Positions 36,029 through 44,277 of a stretch of 64,000 nucleotides of DNA are shown one piece after another. The first letter of the stretch is position 1. Each line of letters begins with the position of its first letter. The translations under genes were made by a program, and so were the position numbers. The DNA is from Tabrizicola_A aquatica (GTDB lineage: Bacteria; Pseudomonadota; Alphaproteobacteria; Rhodobacterales; Rhodobacteraceae), in NCBI GenBank assembly GCA_965194375.1, contig OZ239428.1. The stretch is one strand, 5' to 3'. A model generated the notes under the pieces. That model ran no database searches, was not told the origin of the DNA, and saw only the letters and a program-made list of their open reading frames with translations.

Positions 36029-37104
36029 CAGCGCGCCTCCCGACCAAAGACGATGGCCTGCTCTGGGTTCCAGGTCAGCAGGTAGTCCTGCTTCGGCTCG
36101 TAGGTGTCAGGTGCGCCAAGGCTCAGGTGATGTTCCATCTCGATCACCTTGCCATCTTCGGCCTCAAAGAAGTTCATGATCGACGATCCGAGATACTCGG
36201 ATGCGACAAATGTCGCCTTCAGCGCGGGGCCATCTGCTTTGGCAGACATAGGTTGCACGCGCATGCGGTCATAGCGAACAGCATAGACGTCACGGTCAGA
36301 CTTGCGGGCGGACGCGGCAGAAACGGTGCCAAACTGGCCCGAGAAGCTCCCTGAGCTCAACTTGCCGTCAAACAGATTGAAGCGGTTCAGGAAGTGCGCG
36401 ACGTCCGGCGACGCCGGCGTGTCATAGACCTGATCGGCTGTGCCAGATTGAATAATCCGGCCACGATCCAGAACGACGACGCGGTCCCCCATGGCCAGGG
36501 CCTCAGTCTCACTTCCCGTCACATGCAGGAAGGTCACACCCAGTCGCTCACGGATCGCGCGCAGTTCATTGCGCATCCGGCCGCGTAGGTTTGCGTCCAA
36601 TGCGCCCAATGGTTCATCCAGCAAGACCAGCTTCGGTTGCATCGCCAAAGTGCGCGCCAAAGCCACGCGCTGACGCTGTCCACCCGAGATTTGGTCGACG
36701 CCACGGTCTTCAAGCCCGGCAAGTCCAACCATCTCGATCACTTCGCGTGACCGACGATCCACCTCAGCGGCCGGCAAAGGCGACTTGCCGTAGGTCAAAC
36801 CAAAGCCAACGTTCTTCAGAACGGTCAGATGCGGGAAAAGCGCAAAGTTCTGGAAGACAAAGCCGACACCGCGCTCATGTGCAGGCAGATGGGTGATATC
36901 ACGGCCCTCGAAGAAGACCCGGCCAGCATCCGGCGCTTCAAAGCCCGCAATCACCCGCAACAGCGTGGTCTTTCCCGACCCAGATGGCCCGAGGAACGAG
37001 ACATACTCGTTCACCCCAACATCGAGCGACACATCTTCGAGCGCCACAAGATCTCCGTAGCGCCGGGTCACACCACTCAGTCGAAATACTGCCGTTTCCA
37101 CCAT
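36028..37104 (-). CDS. ABC transporter ATP-binding protein, PotA type (first ATPase of the locus)
   Basis: ATPase of 358 aa with Walker A GPSGSGKTTLL, signature ISGGQRQRVALARTL, Walker B LVLLDEPLGALDANL and HVTGSETEALAMGDRV, plus a C-terminal TOBE-like domain. The switch-loop His is followed by TGSET where most relatives have THDQE, a small deviation. ATG 37104 is chosen from the conserved MVETAVFRLSGVTRRYG opening; a GTG 72 bases upstream is open but lacks a ribosome site. It is the first gene of the transporter-hydrolase operon and follows a strong promoter. Confidence 0.85.
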   Translation of the reverse strand: MVETAVFRLSGVTRRYGDLVALEDVSLDVGVNEYVSFLGPSGSGKTTLLRVIAGFEAPDAGRVFFEGRDITHLPAHERGVGFVFQNFALFPHLTVLKNVGFGLTYGKSPLPAAEVDRRSREVIEMVGLAGLEDRGVDQISGGQRQRVALARTLAMQPKLVLLDEPLGALDANLRGRMRNELRAIRERLGVTFLHVTGSETEALAMGDRVVVLDRGRIIQSGTADQVYDTPASPDVAHFLNRFNLFDGKLSSGSFSGQFGTVSAASARKSDRDVYAVRYDRMRVQPMSAKADGPALKATFVASEYLGSSIMNFFEAEDGKVIEMEHHLSLGAPDTYEPKQDYLLTWNPEQAIVFGREAR

Positions 37105-37227
37105 CACCTCATTCGAGCCCGGGCTGACAGCGCTTGCGCTGTAGGCCCAACGGTTGAAAAGCACCCAGTCTGGCACGGTTGCCCCAGACAGATGCGCGCC
37201 ACAATCACCACCAAAACTGTATTTCGT

Positions 37228-37256
37228 ATAACAAGGCTATTTTTTCCGTGTGTCAA
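37228..37256 (-). promoter_or_regulatory. Sigma-70-type promoter for the leftward transporter-hydrolase operon
   Basis: On the minus strand a perfect -35 TTGACA (37256-37251) is followed after exactly 17 bases by TGTTAT (37233-37228), about 125 bases before the ATPase start. The local sequence is AT-rich in an otherwise GC-rich region, as expected for a promoter. Confidence 0.65.
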
Positions 37257-37361
37257 CAAGTCATTAAATTTCTATTTTCGCCTTCATAACGAGCAATCCT
37301 GCAAAATGTGCGCCCAAATTCTGCTACGCGGCGAAAGAATGCCGCGATGCAACATGGTTGC

Positions 37362-37369
37362 TGTATACA
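37362..37369. promoter_or_regulatory. Possible GntR operator TGTATACA
   Basis: An eight-base palindrome TGTATACA within TTGCTGTATACAATAT resembles operators of FCD-type GntR proteins. It lies between the GntR gene and the operon it probably controls. A related GTATAAC sequence overlaps the -10 box at 37226-37232. Confidence 0.4.
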
Positions 37370-37378
37370 ATATCCGAA

Positions 37379-38362
37379 TTACTGCGGCAGCAGGTAAGGG
37401 GCAAAAGCCCCTGTTTCGCTGATAACCGCGACGATCTTCATGCGTGCCAGATTACGCTGCGCTGTGATCTGGACCTGATCCCTTAGATATTCCGCCGCTG
37501 AATCAATAGGATGCCGTGCAATCAACTCAAAAAGTGTTCGGTACTGGTCGATCGTCGCCTCGTCATTCGGAAGCCCGAGTGATGTCAGCGCACGGTTTAC
37601 AGATGACAACAGCAACCTGTTGCTGCGGATCATCTCAACCAGAGTCATGTTCGGTGCCTGCGCGATGCAAAATTCAACCAAAGCATCGCTCAGCGATTCT
37701 GGTGTCAGTGTAGCACCAGAATCAATCTTTTCCAAAAGCTGCTCGACTTCGGCATAACTGATATAGGGCGCAGACATTCGCAGCGCCGCAGGCTCGATGA
37801 TGCTGCGCAACTCAAACTTCTCACGCAGCGTGCGTGCAGTCAGGGGGCCGGCAATCCAGTGAGATGAGGCATTCTTGCGAATCAATCCGCGCTCTTGCAG
37901 GCGCGCCAGCACATCACGCGCCACGGTGCGGCTGACACCCAGATAGTCAGAGAGTTCCGTTTCAACGATCCGGAATTCGCCGAAGATCTGGCAAGACGCC
38001 ACCTGTTCTTCGACCTCCTCATAGACATGGCGCCAAGTGCCGCGGGTCTGCAGCGCGTCATCCACTTCATCGGGCACATCCAGCGTGAACTCGCGGATGT
38101 CGCGGCGCACGGGTAGGATCCCCTTGCTTTGGGGTCCAACAAGATAGCCACGGCCCTCAAAGCGGTGGACCAGACCTTCGGACATCAAAAGCCGCAAGGC
38201 GGACTGCACCGGAACCCGGCTGGTCTGCATCACCGCTGCAATCGGACCTTCAAGCAGCACAAGTCCCTCAGGGAGCGTTCCGCGTTGAATGTTGCTCCGC
38301 AACACGCGGGTAATCAGCTCATATCGCGGCTCTTGCGCAAACGGGTTGCTTGACCGGATCAT
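37379..38362 (-). CDS. GntR-family transcriptional regulator with two winged-helix domains and an FCD domain
   Basis: Regulator of 327 aa. A first GntR-like winged helix covers about residues 13-80 (LITRVLRSNIQRGTLPEG, VPVQSALRLLMSEGLVHRFE). A second covers about 110-180 (TELSDYLGVSRTVARDVLA, RLQERGLIRKN). The FCD ligand-binding domain is C-terminal (LREKFELRSIIEPAALRMSA). Most FCD regulators have only one DNA-binding domain. Its ATG overlaps the stop of the signal-less binding-protein gene (ATGA), so the two are made together. It probably controls the transporter-hydrolase operon just downstream. Confidence 0.85.
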   Translation of the reverse strand: MIRSSNPFAQEPRYELITRVLRSNIQRGTLPEGLVLLEGPIAAVMQTSRVPVQSALRLLMSEGLVHRFEGRGYLVGPQSKGILPVRRDIREFTLDVPDEVDDALQTRGTWRHVYEEVEEQVASCQIFGEFRIVETELSDYLGVSRTVARDVLARLQERGLIRKNASSHWIAGPLTARTLREKFELRSIIEPAALRMSAPYISYAEVEQLLEKIDSGATLTPESLSDALVEFCIAQAPNMTLVEMIRSNRLLLSSVNRALTSLGLPNDEATIDQYRTLFELIARHPIDSAAEYLRDQVQITAQRNLARMKIVAVISETGAFAPYLLPQ

Positions 38363-39603
38363 GCGGCACTGTCCTCGGCAGCGGTGCCATTCTGGATACG
38401 ACGAATAAAGCGATCCCATGCACGGGCGGCGTAGTTGTACTCATCCATAACTGTATTCCAGATGGCGATGCGGCTGGCCCGTTCGCGGTAGGTGCCGCCC
38501 GCGCGCCGCGCACCCGCCCGGACCACCCATTCCCCGCCCGGACCATAAAGATCCTGCGCGGCGGGCGCGCCATCATACCAATAGGCCCATTCCTGTGGCG
38601 ACAGGTGGGTACGACTGCGTTCGGGCGTCGAGATATAATAGCCTTGGCGCGCCATGACTGCACCGGCATAGCCACTCAGCCACCAGTTCAGATACTCATA
38701 TGCCATATCCAATTCCGCACCACCCAAGTGTCGCGACAGGCTGGCCCCACCATGCCAAGCGCGGTAGCCCTCGGTCGGGGCCGCCTCGACAAAGCTGCCG
38801 GGATGCGGACCAATCTTGCCGTAAACCGGCGACCACATGCTTTGCACCGCCACGCTTTTGTCGCGCAGAAGTTGGGCCGCCTGATCGCCATCACGCCAAG
38901 CACCGCAGAAAAAGCCCTGACGGCGGCGATCCTCCAGAAGGCGCATCAGGGCGTTGATCTCTTCGATCGTCATATTGCCGATGTCAGCGAACTGAAGCTC
39001 TCCCGCTGCCTCGGCGGCAAGGGCCGCATCGAAAAGGCCGATGGCAGGCTCATCAACCAGGGCAATACGGCCCTTGGCACGCTTGTCCAAAAGCCACGAC
39101 CAACTGGGCCTTGGATCTTCGGCCATGCCAAACACGCGCGGATCATAGCCGAAGCTGTCCATGTTATAGACAGTGGGCAACATACTGATGTGACGAGAGG
39201 GTTTCGGCCCCAAGAACCCGCCGGGCTGCACGTAAAGCTTGCGCACGGGGGCGTCGCCATGGCCGCGCCATGCGTATTTGCTGATCCCACCTTCTTTGGC
39301 CAGATCGCTGATATTGTCCCATTCAGTGATGCGGTTGATGTCGATCGGCTGCAACGCGCCCCAAAACCAGACGATGTCTAGATTGTGAAAGCATTGCTCA
39401 TAGACGTCATAGCCTTCCGGCTCCATTGCGGCGCGGCGCTGGCATGTGGGGAACTCCAAGAGTTCGTAATCGACCCCAAAGCCCAACTCGGCTTCAGCGC
39501 GTTCGCGCACCTGACTGAGCAGCGTGATCGAAGTGCCCCGCACCCGTAACCTGCGCTGGTGTCGTCGTGGCGGTGCCGCCAATGACGCCGATGACACGCC
39601 CAT
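38359..39603 (-). CDS. ABC-type substrate-binding-protein homologue without a signal peptide
   Basis: A 414-aa relative of the Tat-exported binding protein at 31561-32784: both share MLPTVYNMDSFGYDP-like, LNWWLSGYAGAVMARQGYY-like and WAYWYDGAP-like segments. Here the N-terminus is MGVSSASLAAPPRRHQRRLR followed at once by the folded domain (VRGTSITLLSQVRERAEAEL), with no hydrophobic stretch, twin-Arg consensus or lipobox. AGGAGG lies five bases before ATG 39603, so the start looks real. Being in the cytoplasm and coupled to a GntR gene, it could sense or sequester the ligand rather than import it. Confidence 0.78.
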   Translation of the reverse strand: MGVSSASLAAPPRRHQRRLRVRGTSITLLSQVRERAEAELGFGVDYELLEFPTCQRRAAMEPEGYDVYEQCFHNLDIVWFWGALQPIDINRITEWDNISDLAKEGGISKYAWRGHGDAPVRKLYVQPGGFLGPKPSRHISMLPTVYNMDSFGYDPRVFGMAEDPRPSWSWLLDKRAKGRIALVDEPAIGLFDAALAAEAAGELQFADIGNMTIEEINALMRLLEDRRRQGFFCGAWRDGDQAAQLLRDKSVAVQSMWSPVYGKIGPHPGSFVEAAPTEGYRAWHGGASLSRHLGGAELDMAYEYLNWWLSGYAGAVMARQGYYISTPERSRTHLSPQEWAYWYDGAPAAQDLYGPGGEWVVRAGARRAGGTYRERASRIAIWNTVMDEYNYAARAWDRFIRRIQNGTAAEDSAA

Positions 39604-39723
39604 GCATTCCTCCTATCGCGAGGTGGGGAAAGCCGCTGGCGTCACCCCGTCCTGGCCGTCAGTAGAACACATAAAGCCCTGATCGGCGCAACCAAATGCA
39701 CACCCTTATTCCGGCCTAAGCCG

Positions 39724-40572
39724 TCAAATCTGCGCCGTGGCCGTGGCCGTCATCGTCACAGGCCCACCCTCTTTGCGCACGCGCAGCGCAAGGCTGCCGT
39801 CAGATGCCTGATGCGCCTCAACCAGAATCGGCTCGCCCACGGTCAAGGGTGACATGCCCCTGTAGGCGAACCGGCCCGGGCAACCGCCCAGAACCTGCGC
39901 CGCAAGGTTCAGCATCCACATCGCCTGCATCGGTCCATGCACCACCAGATCGGCGTAGCCCTCAACGCCCGTGGCATAGCTACGATCATAGTGGATGCGG
40001 TGGCCGTTGAAGGTCAGTGCCGAAAAGCGGAACAGCAGCACAGGATCGGGTGATAGCGCAAAGCTCATGACGGGCGGGCCGAGATCGGGTGCCATGGGAT
40101 AGCTGGGTGTCGCCTCACCCGGCACGGGATCTTGACGATAGACCAGATCCTGACGTTCAGACACGACAAGCCGCCCGCCTGCCGAATAGTTATGCCGCAC
40201 GGCGACAAAGCCAAGCGGGCCGGTCGACCCGGTCTTGAACGTGATTGCCTCGACCGCGCTCACGCGCTCCACGAGATCGCCTTCGCGAAATGCGCCGTGG
40301 CTGACCACCTCACCACCCGCCCACATGCGCCGCGGCAAAGGCAAACGCGGCAACACGAGACCCAGCTTCGGATGGCCGTCGCGCCCCAGATCCTCGGGAG
40401 GCAAGGCATCGGGGGACAGCGTCCAAAAGGTGCCAAGCGGCACCTCCGCCGGGGCAAGATGCGGGGCCAAGGTCGCACGGATCTGCTCAACCAGCCGCGC
40501 CGATATCTGGTCATGCCGAACAATCTCGCGCCCGATCCAATCGCGGTAGTCGTCATCCTCCCGGGGTGTCAT
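39724..40572 (-). CDS. MaoC-like / FAS1-type hydratase (mesaconyl-C4-CoA or itaconyl-CoA hydratase type)
   Basis: Hot-dog-fold acyl-CoA hydratase of 282 aa. The N-terminal half has WIGREIVRHDQISARLVEQI and PLGTFWTLSPDALPPEDLG; the C-terminal half carries the catalytic hydratase motif in FSALTFNGHRIHYDRSYATG and VVHGPMQAMWML. This double-domain type includes mesaconyl-C4-CoA and itaconyl-CoA hydratases. ATG 40572 is used; the frame is open 29 codons further. It is divergent from an acyl-CoA dehydrogenase and a CoA-transferase, which fits a short dicarboxylate or branched-acid pathway. Confidence 0.78.
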   Translation of the reverse strand: MTPREDDDYRDWIGREIVRHDQISARLVEQIRATLAPHLAPAEVPLGTFWTLSPDALPPEDLGRDGHPKLGLVLPRLPLPRRMWAGGEVVSHGAFREGDLVERVSAVEAITFKTGSTGPLGFVAVRHNYSAGGRLVVSERQDLVYRQDPVPGEATPSYPMAPDLGPPVMSFALSPDPVLLFRFSALTFNGHRIHYDRSYATGVEGYADLVVHGPMQAMWMLNLAAQVLGGCPGRFAYRGMSPLTVGEPILVEAHQASDGSLALRVRKEGGPVTMTATATAQI

Positions 40573-40786
40573 GGCGATATGGTTCCCTAAGCTGATCGGC
40601 AAAGTTTGCTGCAAGCGCGGCGAGATCACAACGTTAGCCGCCCCTCGAACTGGCCGCAATCAACGGGCGGGAATATCAGTGCTGCTGATCCGGCATATGA
40701 TGTGGGCATATCTGTTTGCGTCCCTTATGGCTGTTGGTCAAGTTGCGAGCAGGTTAGGCTCAGGACAGGTTGCTTGCAGGGCTCAG

Positions 40787-41947
40787 ATGGCACAGAACCC
40801 CGACACTTATCCCGAAATACGTGACGCCGTTGCGCGGCTCTGCGCCCGCTTTCCGGGCGACTATTGGCGCGCGCGGGACCGCGATATGTCCTACCCATCC
40901 GAGTTTGTCTCCGCCCTGACCGAATCTGGCTGGCTGGCCATGCTGATCCCCGAAGAATTCGGCGGCGCGGGGCTGCCCCTGTCGGCCGCAGCTGCCGTGC
41001 TGGAAGAGATTCAGCGCGCAGGCTGCAATGGCGGGGCATGCCATGCGCAGATGTACACGATGGGCACGCTGCTGCGCCACGGATCGGCCGAGCAAAAGGC
41101 CCGCTACCTGCCAAAGATCGCCAGCGGTGCGTTGCGCCTGCAAGCCTTTGGGGTGACAGAACCGACCAGTGGCACGGATACCGGGGCGTTGCGCACGACG
41201 GCGCGGCGCGAGGGGGATCATTTCATTGTCAGCGGCCAGAAAATCTGGACCAGCCGGGCCGAGCATTCCGATCTCATGCTGCTTTTGGCCCGCACCACGC
41301 CCCTGCGCGAAGGCATGAAAAAGACGGACGGCCTGTCGGTCCTGCTGATCGACATGGCGGCGGCGCGGGACAATGGACTGACGATCCGGCCCATCCGCAC
41401 CATGATGAACCACGCCACCACCGAAGTGTTCTTCGACAACCTTCGGGTGCCTGCCGAAAACCTGATCGGCGAAGAGGGCAAGGGGTTTCGCTATATCCTC
41501 ACCGGCATGAATGCAGAGCGCATCCTGATTGCCGCTGAATGTGTGGGCGATGCCAAGTGGTTTCTTGACCGCGCCACCGCCTATGCCCGCGAGCGAGTGG
41601 TGTTTGGCCGCCCGATCGGCCAAAATCAGGGCATACAATTCCCCATCGCCAAGGCATACGCCAACATGCGCGCCGCCGAGTTGATGGTGCGCGAGGCGCT
41701 TCAACTTTACGACAACGGGGCCAACCCGGGGCCGGAGGCGAACATGGCCAAGATGCTGGCGGCGGATGCCAGTTTTGAGGCGGCGAATGTCTGTATCCAG
41801 ACCCATGGCGGCTTTGGCTTTGCCGAGGAATACGACATCGAACGCAAGTTCCGGGAAACGCGGCTTTATCAGGTTGCGCCGATTTCGACCAATCTGATCC
41901 TGTCCTATTTGGCCGAGCATGTGCTGGGCCTGCCCCGGTCTTACTGA
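40787..41947 (+). CDS. Acyl-CoA dehydrogenase
   Basis: FAD-dependent dehydrogenase of 386 aa that introduces a double bond next to the CoA ester. Seen are FGVTEPTSGTDTGALRTTAR (FAD and substrate site), GQKIWTSRAEHSDLMLLLAR, and the C-terminal QTHGGFGFAEEYDIERKFRE with the likely catalytic Glu. ATG 40787 is chosen because the family opening follows it; the frame is open 72 codons upstream through sequence that is not family-like. The CoA-transferase gene begins one base after its stop, so they form an operon. Confidence 0.87.
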   Translation: MAQNPDTYPEIRDAVARLCARFPGDYWRARDRDMSYPSEFVSALTESGWLAMLIPEEFGGAGLPLSAAAAVLEEIQRAGCNGGACHAQMYTMGTLLRHGSAEQKARYLPKIASGALRLQAFGVTEPTSGTDTGALRTTARREGDHFIVSGQKIWTSRAEHSDLMLLLARTTPLREGMKKTDGLSVLLIDMAAARDNGLTIRPIRTMMNHATTEVFFDNLRVPAENLIGEEGKGFRYILTGMNAERILIAAECVGDAKWFLDRATAYARERVVFGRPIGQNQGIQFPIAKAYANMRAAELMVREALQLYDNGANPGPEANMAKMLAADASFEAANVCIQTHGGFGFAEEYDIERKFRETRLYQVAPISTNLILSYLAEHVLGLPRSY

Positions 41948-41948
41948 C

Positions 41949-43067
41949 ATGGCCGGGGCGCTGGACGGGCTGTTGGTGGTGTCGCTGGAACAGGCGGTCG
42001 CGGCCCCGTTTTGTACGCAAAGGCTGGCCGATGCCGGGGCGCGGGTCATCAAAATTGAACGCGACGGCGGCGAAACAGCCCGGCATTACGATGCCGCAGT
42101 GCAGGGCGCATCGGCCTATTTCGTCTGGCTTAACCGCGGCAAGGAAAGCGCGGTTCTGGATCTGAAATCGCCGCAGGATTTGGCGCTGTTTTTGTCCATA
42201 CTCGGCCGCGCCGATGTGCTGGTGCAAAACCTGATCCCCGGCGCGCTGGCGCGGATGGGGCTGGACAGCGCCACATTGACGACGCGCTTTCCCCGGCTGA
42301 TCGTGGCCAATATTGGCGGCTACGGACAAGACACCCCTTATGCCAGCAACCGCGCCTATGACATGCTGGTGCAGGCCGAAAGCGGCATTGCGGGGCTGAC
42401 CGGAACTGCCGAGGAGGCCTGCAAGATCGGCGTCTCGGCAGCCGATATTGCCACTGGCATGACCGCATATTCCGCCGTGCTCGAAGCGTTGATTGCGCGT
42501 GGCATCACAGGGCGCGGCCGCCATATCGACATCGCCATGTTCGATGTCATGGCCGACTGGATGGCGGTGCCGCTGTTGCATTTGGAACAGGCCGGGCGCG
42601 AGACCCAGCGCCATGGGCTGAACCATGCCGTGATCTGTCCTTATGGACCGATGATCTGCGCCGATGGCACCTTGGTGGTAGCGGTGCAGACCAATGCCGA
42701 ATGGGAACGCTTTTGTGCGGCGGTCTTGCTCAAGCCAGAACTCGCCCAAGATGATCGGTTCACAACCAACCCCCAGCGCGTTGCAAACAGGGAAGCTTTG
42801 GACCGCGAGATCGCGCCAATCGTTGCGCGGCTTGACGTGGCTCAGATGATCGCGCGGCTTGAGGCTGGGCAGATTGCCTGGGGGCGGCTTTCGACCGTGC
42901 AAGACCTGTCGAACCATCCCGCCCTTCGCCGGATGTCAGTGGCGCTGTCGGACGGCACAAGCGTCTCTTTGCCCCGTCCACCGTCCCGCGATTCAAGCTT
43001 TGCCAGCGGCGCGGTGCCCGATCTTGGCACCGCGACCGCCCGGCTTAGGGCCGAATTTGCCGGCTGA
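41949..43067 (+). CDS. CaiB/BaiF (class III) CoA-transferase
   Basis: Family III CoA-transferase of 372 aa. Typical pieces are VVSLEQAVAAPFCTQRLADA, GARVIKIERDGGE, FVWLNRGKESAVLDLKSPQD, the catalytic aspartate in NRAYDMLVQAESGIAGLTG, and GRGRHIDIAMFDVMADW. It would activate a carboxylic acid with CoA from a donor such as succinyl-CoA. Next to an acyl-CoA dehydrogenase and opposite a MaoC-type hydratase, it likely starts the catabolism of a small organic acid, possibly one released by the amide-opening enzymes in the region. Confidence 0.87.
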   Translation: MAGALDGLLVVSLEQAVAAPFCTQRLADAGARVIKIERDGGETARHYDAAVQGASAYFVWLNRGKESAVLDLKSPQDLALFLSILGRADVLVQNLIPGALARMGLDSATLTTRFPRLIVANIGGYGQDTPYASNRAYDMLVQAESGIAGLTGTAEEACKIGVSAADIATGMTAYSAVLEALIARGITGRGRHIDIAMFDVMADWMAVPLLHLEQAGRETQRHGLNHAVICPYGPMICADGTLVVAVQTNAEWERFCAAVLLKPELAQDDRFTTNPQRVANREALDREIAPIVARLDVAQMIARLEAGQIAWGRLSTVQDLSNHPALRRMSVALSDGTSVSLPRPPSRDSSFASGAVPDLGTATARLRAEFAG

Positions 43068-43070
43068 GCC

Positions 43071-44252
43071 TTATGGAAGCGGCCATTTCGGGTCTTGCAG
43101 CCCCATCGGATAGGCATAGCCAAGGTCCAAGGGCGGCTGGATGACGTATTTGCGGTCAAACGCCATCCACGGATACTCCGCGCCGCTGCGCACCAGATAC
43201 GCCCAATCGGGATGGGCAAAAATCGGCCGGCCAACGGCCACCATATCTGCAGCACCGCTGGTCAGCGCAGCTTCGGCACCCGGACCATCGGCAATACCGC
43301 CGTTGGTGATGACGGGCAGTCCAGAAGCACGGCGCAGCACCGTGGCCATCGGCGTAGGGTCATTCGGGTCGCGGTTGTCGAGGTAGTTGAAGCTCGACCA
43401 GTGCAGCGCATCAAAAGCCGAACCCTTAAGCGCCTTGCCCACGGCTTCGGCGTAGGTGACACCACCCGGCCAAGCGCCCACAAAATCATCCACCCCATCT
43501 TGCGACAGGCGTAGCGTGATCAGCTTGTTCGGACCAATCGCGGCGCGGATCTTGTCACCAACAAGCCGGGCAAAGCGCACATTGTTTTCGGGCGAGCCCC
43601 CGAACTCATCGGTGCGCAGGTTGATTTTCGGCGTGATGAACTGCCACAGAAGATAGCCGTTCGCACCATGCACTTCGACCCCGTCCGCCCCGGCATCAAC
43701 CGCCCGTTTGGCCCCAGCGGCAAAGCCGTCTGCGATGGCATGCAATTCCTCGACTGTCAGCGCACGGGCGGGCGGGAAGGTGACCTTGGTCCAATCGCCT
43801 GCAATGTTGCGGATCTGCTTTTCATCATCGCCATCGGTGTAAAGCACCCACCCGCCGCTTTGCGTGGCCGAGGCACTGACCGGCGGCTGGCCGTTTAGCG
43901 TGCGCGGATCGCAGACCCGCCCGCCGTGCATCAACTGCACGATGATCTTGGCACCATGGGCATGCACCGCGTCGCACACCTTGGCCCAACCTGCCTGATG
44001 ACGGTCATTGGTGATCCCCGGTTGCGACAGGTAAGCGCGCGACTGGAACGCGTCTTGTTCATAGGTGCCTTCGGTGATGATCAGCCCAAGGCCACCCCGC
44101 GCGCGCCGCGCGTAATAGGCCACCATCTCATCGGTGGGGGTGCCGTCGGGCTCGGCCATCTGGCGCGTCAGCGGTGCCATCGCGATGCGGTTGCGCAAGG
44201 TCAGTGGGCCCAGCTTTATAGGGCTGAACAGGGTTGGGAAAGCCTCGGTCAT
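43071..44252 (-). CDS. Old Yellow Enzyme family alkene reductase
   Basis: FMN-dependent oxidoreductase of 393 aa. It begins LFSPIKLGPLTLRNRIAMAP, has GLGLIITEGTYEQD, the substrate-binding pair in VEVHGANGYLLWQFITPKIN followed by RTDEFGGSPENNVRF, and PVITNGGI in the phosphate-binding part. Such enzymes reduce activated C=C bonds, including maleimides and unsaturated carbonyls. It is convergent with the CoA-transferase and just downstream of a LysR gene transcribed in the same direction. Confidence 0.88.
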   Translation of the reverse strand: MTEAFPTLFSPIKLGPLTLRNRIAMAPLTRQMAEPDGTPTDEMVAYYARRARGGLGLIITEGTYEQDAFQSRAYLSQPGITNDRHQAGWAKVCDAVHAHGAKIIVQLMHGGRVCDPRTLNGQPPVSASATQSGGWVLYTDGDDEKQIRNIAGDWTKVTFPPARALTVEELHAIADGFAAGAKRAVDAGADGVEVHGANGYLLWQFITPKINLRTDEFGGSPENNVRFARLVGDKIRAAIGPNKLITLRLSQDGVDDFVGAWPGGVTYAEAVGKALKGSAFDALHWSSFNYLDNRDPNDPTPMATVLRRASGLPVITNGGIADGPGAEAALTSGAADMVAVGRPIFAHPDWAYLVRSGAEYPWMAFDRKYVIQPPLDLGYAYPMGLQDPKWPLP

Positions 44253-44277
44253 GGGTGTCTCCGATTAAGTTGATCGC

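Noticed and set aside
41499..42917. Long open frame on the minus strand (472 codons), with a similar one at 40760-42052
   Set aside because: Both are antisense to the acyl-CoA dehydrogenase and CoA-transferase genes and resemble no protein family.
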